Shown here: positions 1-11,054 of the stretch, in pieces | Layout: each line of letters begins with the position of its first letter | How positions within the stretch are numbered: position 1 is the first letter of the stretch | Assembly (NCBI GenBank): GCA_023627715.1 | Contig: JAMAHW010000052.1 | Location: forward strand, 62,001-126,000 | From: Periconia sp. R9002 | Lineage: Eukaryota > Ascomycota > Dothideomycetes > Pleosporales > Periconiaceae | DNA length: 64,000 bases | Direction: 5' to 3' | The notes under the pieces: generated by a model | Databases searched by the model: none | Told to the model about the DNA's origin: nothing | The model's input: only the letters and a program-made list of their open reading frames with translations | Position numbers and translations under genes: made by a program

Positions 1-3000
1 CATAATCGTCCATTGACACCTTTGCCTCTGGCGACCTCGCAAATACCGGTCCAAATTGCGCCTGGGGAAACAATTGATAAGGCGAGGGACAGGTATCTCC
101 AAACCTTCCAACAGCGACAGACAAAACATAAACCATCTTTGTTTCTTGCTCCATTCAAGAAGAGACAGGACAAGGCCAAAACCAAAGAAAGGCCAGCCTC
201 CACCGGTCTAATCTCTGTCTCGTCAACTTGGAGACAGACTCCCAACGAACCGGTGGTGGAATCCCTGGATGAATTTGGCATGCCTAGGCAGAAGAAAGAA
301 AAGCGGTCAATTTCCGGATCCATCAAACACAAGCTCAGAAAAGTCTTCAGACGCACATCCAATACTTCAACAACAGTTCCAGTGCAGCAAGTCGACGCAA
401 GCCGAAACTATTCTGATTACACATCAGTTCAAGTCGACCAACCTCATGTTGCCGAAGGAAGGTCTTCAATATACAGCCCTGAGGACGGGACCTTGAACTT
501 GACGCAAACCAGGGCGAGTACGCCAGCCCTTGAGCGGGTACCATCTCCATTCATCCGTTCTGTGTCACGAAACAGTAATACAAGTGGAGGAAGTAATCGA
601 AGTCTGCATAGCGAAAACAATCTCACCCACACATCCTCTCGTGTGACCAGTTGGAATGATTCTTCGGCAAGTGGGACCCTGACGCAGCGCGAAATCAAGC
701 GCTTGACAGTTATCCACGAGGCAAAAGACAGTATCGGCAGCGAAGCAGACTGTGCAGCCATCTCGTCTCCGAAAAAGAATGCACTCCCTATTCCAACCTC
801 GAGCGCCCTTACGCAGCCATTGCAATTGGAGAATTTGTTGGACAAATCATCGACTCCTATCGACCCGAAACGCGTATTCTCGGCTTTGATGAAGGAGATC
901 GATGCTTCTAAGGCTGCCCAAGCTCCGATCACTACATCCGATAGCTCGCCGAGCGCAGAGAGTGACATTTTCGAATCGAGTGCGACCAAGGAACTCCATG
1001 TGGTGGCACCGAGGGAAATCCATTCCAGTGGCAGCAAAAGTTTCCGCCCTAGTATCAGTAGCGACCGACACCGAAGACCAAGCACCGCCAAAAGCAAATC
1101 GAGCTCCATGAGATCTTTTGGCAAAGCCATCAGGTCTACAATTCGCACCGTCACCCCCATCGAGCGCAAGGCTTCAATTAATCCCGAACGTACGAGAAGT
1201 GTCCGCGGGGCGGTGCGTGTGCCACGGCCCAGCGTGGATACGTCATCCTCCGAAAGCAATATTTTTGACGTCGGGCGCCATGAGGGAAGTGGCCGGACGA
1301 TCAGCTCTGCTAATATCCGGCTCCACCCAGTGAAGTAAGTCCACACTTGCCCTTCCAGTGCTCGTGATTGGGCAATTCATCAGCTCGAAGCTCTCGATTA
1401 TACCGTAATGCTAAAATTAATGCAGTGATCGTCCGTCAAAGTCCCTCGTACAAGAGCACCAGGGATTGAGTCCATCAACAGAGCAAATTGAGCAGCGAAT
1501 TGCGAAATCGCGAGATCGCTGGAAGGCACAACTAGATGAGAATATACCTACGCACGTGGCGTACAGGGATACATCGTACGAAACTACTAGATACATCGGA
1601 AAGGAAACTCCGCCTCCCATCAAGCTTACTGAAACACGCCCCTCGCTCGATCTGAAAAATGACCCTCCGACAGTGAACACGGAGCAGGTGACACCAGTCC
1701 AGAGTTCTCAAAAATCTCCTAGGCCAAGGCAAATCCTGTCTCCTTTATCGCCAAGTGTTTATTCTCGCAACACAGATGGCATGAGCATACTTCCGAACGA
1801 TAGCATTCTTTCTTTTGAAGAGACTAGGGAAGGCCGCGTTGCACCAGAGGGAGGTTCTGCAGTCGTCATGGCCAGCCATTCAGTTAGAAGCTACGCTATT
1901 GGGACTCCGTCACCCCAACGTGTCAGCGATTCGACGCACTCGAGCAGAGACTGGAAAGCCTGGCTTTCACATGAAGTTTCGGAGCTTTCCACTGGGTCTA
2001 AGGAAGACATTGCCATCGACGAGAGCTACGTCTCTCCGACTGGTCACCGACGTGAACTTGCGCAGATTGAAGATGACAGCACTACTGTAGGAAAACCTTC
2101 TATCGATATTCCAACGCCAAGGCAAGAGCAGGTGCATATTGTATCGACAGAGATTTCTCATGCACACAAAACAGCAACTCTCCAGCAGACAGAACAGCCT
2201 GCTGAGGATTCAAGCATTCCCGCAACTTCTGGAACGCCGAAAACAAAGAGAAATGTTTTGACTATCAAGATGACACCTGTACCTAATAACAATCAATTAC
2301 CTTCTCAGTATAGCAAAATTTCATCAGTGTCGCCCTCAACAGACGGTGGTACGCCGAGGTCATCACGAATGAATGAGCGATTTCCCTTTATCGTTACAGG
2401 CCGCCGGTCCAGCAGCTACAGTGCTAAAATTCGTCGCATCTCGCGCACTTCTACCGAAGGAAGTTCTGGATCCTCGTCAAAATCGAAAACCGCAACACCG
2501 TCCTCGAGAATCTATACAGATTACTCAGCTCCTGGATCAAATCGAACGATTCTGCACGAATCCCAGACGAGAATCAAGGTAGAGGATGTTTCTGGAAACC
2601 AGAAACTGCATAAGGAGAATGCAACTCCTACCTCGCCTTCAAAACTGCGATCAGGAGATCACACCCAAGCCTTAAAGAACCAATCCTCACCAAGCAATAT
2701 GTCACGTCCGAGGTCTATGCTGCCCTTATCATCGTCAGCAATAAACCGCGGACCGTCCATTGCTGCAAAGTATACTGTCAATCAGACCAAGCCCTCGAAT
2801 GGGAGCCCGCTTTCCAACTCGGCGATTAGCCCACTGCGACAACGCTCAAAGGTGTCACTCCGTACTAGTTCACCTGAGAAGGCGGTTGCACGACCAAAGA
2901 GCGCATTCGACTTGCGCAGCGCAAAGATTCCCGCGCTACTAACATCGAGTGGATACAATGCGCCACCCTCTATCACTGCCACTGAGCCCGAGAAGTTGGG

Positions 3001-3484
3001 CCCCACTAACGTCACCGCTCAGGGAGAGAAAGCGGAAAGGCAGAAGCGTGCTTCCTACCGTGTTAGCGCACTCGACAACGAGACTCTACGATTGCTCATC
3101 GATTCTCCGTGGGCTGTCTCTGGCGCACCGCCTTCGCCACGCACTTCACTTGAGCTGTCATCTCAACTCCGACGCGCGAGGTCGAAACCTATCGCTATGC
3201 CCGGCTCATCTGCACTGGCGTCGAACAAGGAACCCACCCCCGATCTCGAAGAAAGAATCATCGACAGCTTGATGGAAAACGAAGTGAAATCTCTCGACCA
3301 TGCCACTGGCACGGAGAGGATCACACCCGGCCAAAGGATGGCAGAACGGTTTTTGAGGGAAAGGAGCGTGGGAAGGGGGAGCGAGGTTGGGAGCGAGAGT
3401 ATGAGTATTGCGGAGGCGAGCTTGAAGAGTGAGGGTCGCGGAGGTGGGATGGTGGAACGGGAGGATACACCTGCTTTTATTTAG
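1..3484 (+). CDS. Ser-rich disordered fungal protein, 5' end missing
   Basis: The reading frame is open to base 1, so the N-terminus lies outside the window. Exons are 1-1334 and 1426-3484. The intron has a GTAAGT donor and an AATGCAG acceptor, and it joins the two frames exactly (AA+T codon), giving at least 1130 residues. The protein is rich in Ser, Thr, Pro and Arg with many SP/TP and RxxS sites. I see no globular domain, membrane segment or catalytic motif. The most family-like piece is the C-terminal tail, with a short basic and acidic segment around GQRMAERFLRERS. Such proteins are often phosphoregulated scaffold or cytoskeleton factors in fungi, but nothing here proves that role. The gene and intron are well supported; the function is unknown. 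Confidence 0.8.
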
Positions 3485-3930
3485 GCTTCTTGGTGGGAGG
3501 AGGGACGAGGTGGTAATCGGGGGATTGTTGGTGGATTTGGGAGTATACGTCGAAGGTGGTATGGTTATCCCGGGCTTTGTTTCTCTTTGCGCCAGGTTTT
3601 TTTTCTTCTTTTCCTATCTTCGCGCTGTTGGGCGTGGAACTGGGTTCTTCGTGGGTTGTTTGTGGTGGGACATGCGTATTGGATATGTGTATGTTTGCCG
3701 GGGATTGGAAGGATGAAGGAAGGGAATGCCTTTGGTTGAGTTCGTTTGGAAGAGGGGGAAAGGAAGGATTGATGAGAACTTAGCGCCGTGTAAAGTGTAA
3801 CTGTGTAGAGTGTAGTATGCAGTATTCCGTTACCGAGTTTTTTTTCCCATTCCATTGTTGTTCCATGTTCGGTGCTCCTCGATGTCAAGTGTTGTAACCA
3901 ATGCTTGAGCCCATTGTTTGATAGCCCTAT

Positions 3931-3938
3931 GTATATGG
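3931..3938 (+). promoter_or_regulatory. TATA-like element of the 5S rRNA gene
   Basis: GTATATGG lies about 28 bases before the first base of the 5S gene. Upstream TATA-like elements near -29 are typical of dispersed 5S genes in filamentous ascomycetes, so this is the probable TFIIIB-contact element. The assignment rests on position and sequence only. Confidence 0.5.
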
Positions 3939-3958
3939 AAGTGTTTAAAGTAATTAGC

Positions 3959-4077
3959 ACATACGACCATAGGACCATGAAAACAGAGCTTCCCGTCCGC
4001 TCAGCTGTGCTTAAGCATGGTACCGGCGGATTAGTAGTTAGGTGGGTGACCACTAGCGAATACCTGCTGTTGTATGT
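3959..4077 (+). rRNA. 5S ribosomal RNA, dispersed single copy
   Basis: The 119-base stretch begins ACATACGACCA and ends TTGTATGT, so the two ends pair as the 5S terminal helix. Inside it carries the conserved fungal 5S blocks CCCGTCCGCTC, GATTAGTAGTTAGGTGGGTGACC and AGCGAATACC, in the order seen in Neurospora-type 5S genes. A run of T follows the 3' end directly, as expected for RNA polymerase III termination. The gene stands alone between protein genes and not in an rDNA array, which is the normal arrangement in Pezizomycotina. The central loop region looks intact, so the gene is probably functional. Confidence 0.95.
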
Positions 4078-4084
4078 TTTTTTG
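4078..4084 (+). terminator. RNA polymerase III T-run terminator
   Basis: A run of T begins within the last paired bases of the 5S gene and continues just after it, matching the T-tract at which RNA polymerase III stops. Confidence 0.7.
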
Positions 4085-5521
4085 CTTTTTTTGCGAGCGA
4101 GGTAGCTATGTAGACACAGAGCGGGAGGTACGTATAAGGGAGGGAGGTATGTATGGAGAGTTATGTTTGTGTGTAGGAGAGAGCGAGGTGAGGTGAAGTG
4201 AGTGGGTGGGTGAGAATGCATGACTACTTAGGTACATTATGGTTGGGAAGCGATGTAGGGAAGTAAATGGAATGCTTGGGTACATGATTGTGTTTTTTTT
4301 TCCTTTACGGGGACGTATATGCGTGGGAGATAGATATGTAAGTAGGTATGTAAGTATGTGTTTAAATTGGTGGGTCAAGGTCAGTGTGTGTCTGAGAGAG
4401 AGAGGTGGGTGCGAGAGTTGAGATCTTGTAGGGAAAAGCAGGGTGGGTTGTGGGGACGGGAAGGAGATGGTGCGAATAGATGGGCATATGCAAAGGGGAT
4501 TGCTACTGTCTGGAAGGGGTTTCAAGAATGGGTATGGAGGTGTGGGTTATTTCGGTACGTAGTCAGAGTGGGTTTGCAGAGCGAGATGTGTTTGAGAGGA
4601 AGGGACTTGTCTTTCATAGCTATGATTGGTTGTTCTTCTGTCTAGATGGCTTTAATATTTGAGAAATTTCATTCGCGATATACGTTTCTCTGCTATCATC
4701 ATAATTTCGATCACAGTATAGAGATGGGGAAACAATGCCTCAGCGGCAGAGCTTGCTGGAGGAAAAGGAAATTGAAAGTCTTGAGCTGGACCACGTATAC
4801 CGCGCGCGTTGAGTTTTGTCTTAGTAGCCAATGGTTGAATCTGTTCTATCAGCTGGCAAGCGTTGGGTGGTTGGTTTATCTAGATCGAACTTTGATGGGG
4901 ACCGATTTAGGGCATGTCCGAATATCATCTTCTACTCTCATGGGACTCACAACTGCGCAGCACGCCGTGGCGTGAAGTTTTCAAACATCTTCTCGAGGCC
5001 GTTATCGCACGCGCAGACGAACGAGAATGCGGGATTTTGCTTTGCTTGGTCTTGACGACTCTAGGTGCGCGCAGAGATTGGATCGTCGCATAGGCTACAG
5101 AACCATGTGCGATATGGACCCAGGCTGGACGGCGGTGGAACTCCGCTTGTCGCGCCTTCACGGCCTGAAGCACGTTGACAGTAGGATTATATCCTCATCT
5201 TCCTCGTCTATGTCGGAATTAGCTTCCGGGACGAGTGCCAGCGTCTAATGTTCGGCGGCTTGTTCGAGTATGTTGGCGCCGGAAAGGCGGCCTCGCAAGG
5301 TGGACCGCGGGATTCTGTTCTGTTTTCGAGGCTGTCGCAGACGCAAGGCCGTTTTACAAATGCAAGTATCGCTTTACATTTTTTCTCTACTCCATTCTGA
5401 CATCCCTAAAACGGTCGTGAATGAGTAATTGTGAAGAAAATTCACTCCCGTGTAGTGCGCATGGAACGCCCTCGGCTCAACAACGTTCGCATCATCAAGC
5501 ATCTGGAAGCGGGAAAACGTT

Positions 5522-5995
5522 CTAGGCTGGATAACTTTGCTTGTCCGTTGCATACCTCTGCGTGTACAACCTGGCGTTGTCTTCATATAGATCGCGATTT
5601 TGGATGTACGTCGCTGCAATTTCTGGGACAAGCGGATCATTGAAGTTCGGACTTACCATCATAGCAAGTATCGAGTGCAAGACGGTCGTTAATAAGAGAA
5701 CAGGCGACCATTCATTTTCCAACCTTTCTATGCAGATGCTTCCTTCACGATCGACGTTTGAGTGATATATTCTTGTCAGAAATCGATAGGCTGGCGGAAC
5801 AATCGGGTATTGGTTGGGGTACCGCCAGCTAAGATGGAAAATGCCGTCTTTGTATGGGCTTTGCGGAGGCCCTTCTATTGTAGTGTAAATGTAGACGGCA
5901 TCTTCATCCCACCCAATGATGCGAGCAGAGAGAGGCAAAAATTCATCTTCAATTATGACATCCTCGTAAACGGATGTCAAGTACTTCTTTCCCAA
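5522..5995 (-). pseudogene. Ubiquitin-conjugating (E2) fold gene without an ATG start
   Basis: The 157-residue frame follows the E2 (UBC) fold from the first strand to the C-terminal helix: GPPQSPYKDGIF, the proline-rich YPIVPP turn, LTRIYHSN (HPN equivalent), GSICIERL with the active-site Cys near residue 88, the WSP motif, and NDPLVPEIA. The C-terminus ends normally for an E2. The start does not: a TAA lies directly before the first usable codon (TTG), and no ATG occurs in frame before the middle of the domain. Either a short upstream exon supplies the start (a GTAAGC donor-like site lies just upstream) or the gene is a decayed copy. HSN in place of HPN is unusual for the oxyanion-loop motif. 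It lies downstream of the HeLo gene on the same strand. Confidence 0.7.
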
Positions 5996-6145
5996 TTAGT
6001 CTAGAAGGCGGCCCTCAGTTGGGAATTTACAGCGGCGCCTCTAGGTCGGTAGATTGGAACTTGACGAGAAGCTTACTCCGCTTTTCCAATCAGTTCTAGA
6101 GTTAATAAGGTATTGCCTTGGCTAATTGTCTGGTCAACTCCTCTT

Positions 6146-7075
6146 TTAGTCGTCGTTGCTCTGGTACCAGGAATCAGCGGGGAGGTTCAGGCAAAGCGGC
6201 TTAGTTACCGGAGATGGAGCAGGATCCAACTGAGCTTCCTGTGAAGTTGAGTCCAAGGTTTTTTCTGAAGCTGAGTCCCAGGCTTTTTGTGGCGTTGGTT
6301 GCTCGGAGAGAATATACATTGCATCTCCATCGGCATGGGTAGGTAACGAGAAAAATGTCCCGTCATCCTTACTATGAGTGGAAGCGCTCTCCCTCAATAG
6401 TCGTAGTCGTAGAGTTGCTGCATCAGACACCATATCGGAATCTTCAATACCGTCTGGTTGTACGATGACTAAACTTCGGAGAGTATGGACATCCGAAATG
6501 GTGTGAACTTCGTTGTCAACGATCCGTCGCTCTGATTCGAAAAGATTTAGATTCTTTGCCACAAACTCCAGCCCTTCAATGCTCTTTTCAAGATTGTCAA
6601 GAAGTTCTTTGAACTTCTTTTTGTACACCATTGCCCACTTCAGAGCGCCGAAGAAACCATGGCGTGATTTCGTTTCGCAGATGCGTTTCAGGAAATCTGT
6701 CATTGCATCGTCGACGAATTGCGCATTTGCACCAGAGGTTCTGTGAGCATCCGAAGATCTCTTCTCCACGTCATATTTCTTGATTATCTTGTCCGCGTCC
6801 ATGAACAGGAGACACACGCTACTCAGTTGTTTCTGTATATGGTCTTTCCAAGCTGGATTATCCAGTCGACGGTCGTAGCCGGCCTCACTGAAAAAGCCAC
6901 ATGCCTTGGACCAGGCAAAGAGGCGAATGCGATAATTGCTAAATTGACCCTCGAGAAGAACGAAATCTTTTCCGAGAGATATGCCGTCCTGAACACGGTC
7001 GAAACAGTCGAGCGCGACCGATGCTAGTCCGAGTAGGCCTAAAGCGCCTATAGTAGTGCCGACTGGTTCAACCAT
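6146..7075 (-). CDS. HeLo-domain (HET-s N-terminal type) protein
   Basis: This is a single-exon gene of 309 residues starting at an ATG in good context. Residues 1 to about 210 match the HeLo (prion-inhibition and propagation) domain: MVEPVGTTIGALGLLGLA at the start, a DCFDRVQ/LGKDF segment, and the helix with LRLFAW-type spacing (RIRLFAWSKACGF). In Podospora HET-S this domain inserts into the membrane and kills the cell when an amyloid signal activates it. The C-terminal third is polar, and I could not recognise a HET-s-type prion-forming repeat in it. It could be a HeLo effector lacking its own amyloid segment, or a protein of other function that reuses the fold. The E2-like frame follows about 150 bases downstream. 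Confidence 0.8.
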   Translation of the reverse strand: MVEPVGTTIGALGLLGLASVALDCFDRVQDGISLGKDFVLLEGQFSNYRIRLFAWSKACGFFSEAGYDRRLDNPAWKDHIQKQLSSVCLLFMDADKIIKKYDVEKRSSDAHRTSGANAQFVDDAMTDFLKRICETKSRHGFFGALKWAMVYKKKFKELLDNLEKSIEGLEFVAKNLNLFESERRIVDNEVHTISDVHTLRSLVIVQPDGIEDSDMVSDAATLRLRLLRESASTHSKDDGTFFSLPTHADGDAMYILSEQPTPQKAWDSASEKTLDSTSQEAQLDPAPSPVTKPLCLNLPADSWYQSNDD

Positions 7076-8227
7076 TTTAATGGTCTTGCCTCGAGTGAGA
7101 GTACTGAAAATGAGACCGAGAACAAGTATCTTGTCCCTGCAAATCTGCTATTGAATTTATTTGACTGAGGAGATAAATGGCTTCGCCATTTCTTCAGCTG
7201 AACTTCTGAAGGTGAACATGGTAGCCTTGCCAGCGGCCCCGCACAGCGCCAAGAAAAAAGGCCATAGCGGTGTCGTGGAGGAAAGGACGAAAACCGAGGA
7301 CACAAACGTCCAGAAACCACCAGACAACAGTATCTAAGCCCATCTATCAGTCACGGCAACGGCCTCTACTGTACCGGCTATCATGACACCCACCGCTCCG
7401 ATTTAGTACCTCCGTCGCGAGACCCGCAAGAGAGAGCGCGCGAATTCCCCCGAACGAGCTGCAAAATATGGCACACCTATCGAAGGCAACAGCGGCTATC
7501 TAGTTGCGATACCGTAACACGATGCGAAGTTTATCACCCACAGGCTTCTTGCTCGGTTTACACCCACCCTGATCGTTTGCGACGTCCCGCATCGACGAGC
7601 CCTGGAGTAGAACGCCACCACCTCTGACACATATCGAATCCGAGACGCCCGCCATACTACGATCGATTCCCCACAATACAGTAGCACGCAGGCAGCCTTG
7701 TACACCGTCATCTCTCCTCATCGTCATGGGGACGAATATGTCTCCTCTCCGAGGCGCGCGACAACGGCTTAGGAGATTTGCGGAGAAGCTTGCATGCTTA
7801 GTATACATTCGGCGGCCTGGCCAGGAGAGATCGCTCTTGCGAAGCTGCACTCCTAGTCGATTTTACATGGTGGAAGTTTGCGTTGCGACCTGCCGTTGGC
7901 TACAACGCAGATTTCCAAATGTAAATACCTACCAGGGCAACAATATTGCACGGAAGGACACTGGGCGCATTCAGACCCGGAGGGCGCGAGGGCAGGCACA
8001 CACAGACGAAGCTGAACACTGGGGGAGGCTGGAGGTATAGCGGATGCGACACAGGGGAGGCGCCTTCATGGGCCGTCGATTTCTCATACATTTGATGGCA
8101 AGACACCGGAATCACCCACCATACGGCGCGCGCGCCTGGGACAAACCGAGCGAAAACATTTCTGCGCTGAAAGGCATCGGCCGTATGCCGCACTTCTCGA
8201 CGCTCAACCTCGCCTTCGACGCCTTAG
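7076..8227. other. Intergenic, no supported gene
   Basis: Overlapping frames occur on both strands at 7500-8040, but their composition is Arg/Cys-rich and unlike a protein family. I see no RNA gene or repeat. Confidence 0.4.
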
Positions 8228-8700
8228 ACTGCACGACCCTGCTTCTCCCCTCGAATTATCATATTCGCGAAAACCCGACGAACCTCGCGCCATGCGCACC
8301 ATCCATCTCCACCTTCGAAACCGCATCGATACGCGCAAAAGCTGCGCAAGGGACACATCCGCGACACGCCGATCAATCCCTCCATCGACGCCGACCTCGC
8401 GACCGCCGTCTTCACCGAGATCCTATCATCTACTACCCCCGACCAAATCATAAGCCATTTTCTCTGCAGCGTCTCTGTGAAAGCCGCCGGTCGCGGGGAC
8501 TTCGGAACAGATATTGCATCAATGCGATCGTGGAGGAGGTGGGACAGGAATGGTTTACACCCGGCGGGCATGAGTACGGTCTCGAGGCACGTTGTATCGG
8601 AGTAGATAATAACGAGATGGAACGGCGGTGGGAATGGCTTAGTTTTGCCTCCAGGAATATGGCGCAGCCTCTGGTGACGAACGATGATTTAATAAACTAA
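8228..8700 (+). pseudogene. Frameshifted remnant of an unrecognised gene
   Basis: Protein-like sequence switches frame inside this stretch. From about 8340 to 8510 the second frame gives natural text (SIDADLATAVFTEILSS, PDQIISHFLCSVSV). From about 8515 the first frame takes over (AIVEEVGQEWF, DNNEMERRWEWLSFASRN) and runs to a TAA at 8700. No intron-sized gap or splice signal separates the two, so a one- or two-base indel is the simplest explanation. I do not recognise the family. An assembly error is the alternative to a true pseudogene. Confidence 0.4.
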
Positions 8701-9703
8701 TCCCACCCATTTTCCTTCCCCTTAGTCTACGCGTTCATGCGCGCCGTCCCTAAACCAAAAAGCCTTAATGCCGCGTCCCTGAGTGTAGGTACCTAGTAGC
8801 AATCAATCGCATACCTACTTTATCTCAATCATCACCACCATCATCATCAAACAAAATCAATCAATCTCCCCTACCTCCCCGTGTATCTAACCTAACCTAA
8901 CCTACCCTATCCTCCATAGCTACCCAGGGTATTCTTGTCAACTCGCGCATCTCAACTCGTTCGAGTCAAGTCGGCCCTTACCCTACCTACCCTCCGCTAC
9001 CCCAGTTCCATCCCAACAGCGCCGCAAACTCCAAACACAAACTCAACCCTAACTTGAATTTTACCGTACCCTTCGCCGAGTCGGAACATGACTCCTCATC
9101 TCCATCTCCATCACCATTCCTACCATTCCATCTCATACCGGATCGGACTACCGATCCCACTCCCTCAAGTAGGTATAGGTACTACCTGGATATGGAGGTA
9201 TCCCGCGCGCGCGCGCTTGGGCACGTGCGTTGCGTTGCGTTTCCGCGCGTCGATGTCGGACTTCCTTTTCGGTTCACTCTTCACCGGCATCCGGAACTCT
9301 CAGAAGAAGGAAAAATGGGATGAAACGAAAACGCAACGAAACCAAAACCGTCAATTGTTATCATGTACAATCTCTTCTCTTTCTAGTCCCCCCCGCCCGC
9401 CCGCTTAGAAGCGCAGGAAGAAGAAGAAAAAGAAAACCCGGTCGTGGTGGTGGTGGATATGTCAATTGTTTTGGCCGTACGAAAGGTACCTACCTAAAGC
9501 ATTAATCAATCACACTACTGTACATACTAGTGACATACATATATAAATCTCCGCAAACCCATCTTTTCGCGCGCGCGCCTAAGGCGTCCGTCCCTTTACA
9601 TCTATACCGACTTCTCCATCCGATCCGTCCAACCTGCATAGTCGTGTAGAAAGATAGGGAGGGCCTTATTCCCGTGCTCCCCTTTAGACTCACAAGTGCC
9701 AGA

Positions 9704-9790
9704 CAGCCGAACGCTAAACGGCCGAACACTAAACAGCCGACGAACACTAAACAGCCGAACGGTAAACAGCCGAACGCCAATGCTAAACAG
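9704..9790 (+). repeat. Minisatellite, about five 15-base units
   Basis: The unit is close to CAGCCGAACNCTAAA, repeated about five times. Two units carry insertions of 3 and 6 bases. Because unit and insertions are multiples of three, any reading frame through it would encode a periodic peptide, but no ORF around it looks like a gene. Confidence 0.8.
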
Positions 9791-9874
9791 CTTAGGCTCA
9801 GCCCCAGCCCCGGCCAACCGGACTTCGAAGAACTACGCACGGTTCGTTCGAGCGTCAGCATCTTAGCTAGGTAC

Positions 9875-9896
9875 TTTTTTTTTTTTTTTTTTTTTT
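9875..9896 (+). repeat. T22 homopolymer tract
   Basis: There are 22 consecutive T residues. It may be the poly(A) tail of a retroposed sequence on the opposite strand or simple slippage; no target-site duplication was found by eye. Confidence 0.8.
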
Positions 9897-10409
9897 GAAA
9901 GGAGATGCTGTGTTTAGAGGGGAGGAAGGGAAGAAGGTGCTGTTTTGGGATTAGACTAAGGGGTAGAAGGAACTTTTCCGAAGGATTTTGGGGGCGGACT
10001 TTGACAACAACAACAACAACACGTGCGAGAAAGGGTGAAGGTTTGATTGATGGGGTTTGTTTGTTTGGTTTTGTTCAACAAATGTGGATTTGAATTTTCG
10101 TTATTGTTTCTATCTCGGAACCTTTTCCTTTTCGTAAAAAAAGGAGGGAATCTCTCTCCCGATAAAAGGTAAAACTCCAATCGCGACCGACCCCAGAAAC
10201 ATAAAAAAAAAACAAGAAGTAGGGGGGTATCGGCGTCTATAGGAAAATGTGTATATGAATATGAATTTGAAGTGTGTATAAAACGTGCAGGATATTCTCC
10301 TTTATATGTACAACAAGAATGTAATCAAGATCAGTAGCAGCTCAGCCTTCGCTCTCCTAACAGTACCACCCGCATTCGCGACCCGATGGGCCTCCGTTCC
10401 CGCGCTGTC

Positions 10410-11054
10410 CTACTGCACAGCGGGCTTGACCGTCGAGGTGCCGTAGACGATGTTGTTGACGGGGAGGTTGGAGATGGCGTTGTTAGCGCCGAGGACGTGA
10501 GCGCACTTGGGCTGGTTGCTGACGGCGAGGTCGACGGTGCATTGCTCGTTGTAGCCGAAGGTGCAGGCGTTGGGGTTGAGGATGTTCCAGAGGCCGCCCT
10601 CGTGGACGGGGGTGCCGGCGGGGCAGCCGGCCCAGGTGCCCATGGAGTTTGCGGCAGAGAGAGGGAGCTTGTGGCCGGGGGTGTGGATGAGGGACTCGCA
10701 GTTGCTCATGGGCACGTCCTCCCAGGTGGCGGCGATGCCGCCGCCCATTTCGGGGTGCGTGAGGGCGCTTTGGCCCGTCTTGAGGTAGTTCCACGCGTCG
10801 TACGAGATGTCGTGGGCGCCGCCGGATTGGTCGACGTGGAGGAGGTAGAGGGAGTTTTTGCCGACGGTGACTTTTTTGCAGAGGTCTTTGCAGCCGGGGA
10901 ACGTGGGCCAGTAGGCGATGCGGTTGACGTCGACTTTGCAGCCGAGGACTCCGATGGAGGAGCCGTAGACGTCGTGGGGGGTGATGCTGATGCTGCCGCT
11001 GCCGGCTGCAGCGACGCTGATGAGGGAGAGAGCGGCGGCGATCTTGGTGAACAT
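10410..11054 (-). CDS. Secreted double-psi beta-barrel-like protein
   Basis: This is a single-exon gene of 214 residues. Residues 1-17 form a clear secretion signal (hydrophobic ALSLISVAAA, then GSG). The mature part has eight Cys (39, 55, 59, 119, 144, 164, 172, 184), so four disulfides are possible. The segment GCKDLCKKVTV ... LLHVDQSGGAHDISYDAW resembles the core of double-psi beta-barrel proteins (barwin, expansin, EG45 type), with the D...H/D...S-A pattern before a helix. No second expansin domain or catalytic Asp pair is obvious. Proteins of this kind act in fungal cell walls or as effectors on plant walls. The coding strand is strongly GC-rich, which creates a long mirror ORF on the other strand. 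Confidence 0.65.
   Translation of the reverse strand: MFTKIAAALSLISVAAAGSGSISITPHDVYGSSIGVLGCKVDVNRIAYWPTFPGCKDLCKKVTVGKNSLYLLHVDQSGGAHDISYDAWNYLKTGQSALTHPEMGGGIAATWEDVPMSNCESLIHTPGHKLPLSAANSMGTWAGCPAGTPVHEGGLWNILNPNACTFGYNEQCTVDLAVSNQPKCAHVLGANNAISNLPVNNIVYGTSTVKPAVQ

Larger units (their letters stand above)
3485..5521. other. Intergenic, apart from the 5S gene
   Basis: Apart from the 5S gene I see G/T-rich and purine-rich low-complexity DNA up to about 4650. A 59-codon ORF on the + strand at 4914-5093 has natural-looking composition (it contains PWREVFKHLLEAVIARAD), and an overlapping frame at about 5027-5248 (GWTAVELRLSRLHGLKH) also looks protein-like. Neither extends into a recognisable family. 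They may be fragments of one decayed gene, with low confidence. Confidence 0.4.
8701..10409. other. Intergenic DNA rich in simple repeats
   Basis: The stretch contains CCTAA-type 5-base repeats near 8887, a (GC)n run near 9204-9216, a 15-base minisatellite at 9704-9790, a T22 tract at 9875-9896 and (AAC)n at 10004-10022. I see no gene. Confidence 0.5.

Noticed and set aside
444..1346. 300-codon minus-strand ORF
   Set aside because: It mirrors the first exon of the Ser-rich gene; no natural start or domain, and the + strand splice join is exact.
3565..4221. 218-codon minus-strand ORF
   Set aside because: It is low-complexity His/Ser/Thr text and runs through the 5S rRNA gene.
8887..8912. Telomere-like CTAACC repeats
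   Set aside because: The unit is 5 bases (CCTAA) and short, not the TTAGGG hexamer, and ordinary genes lie on both sides.
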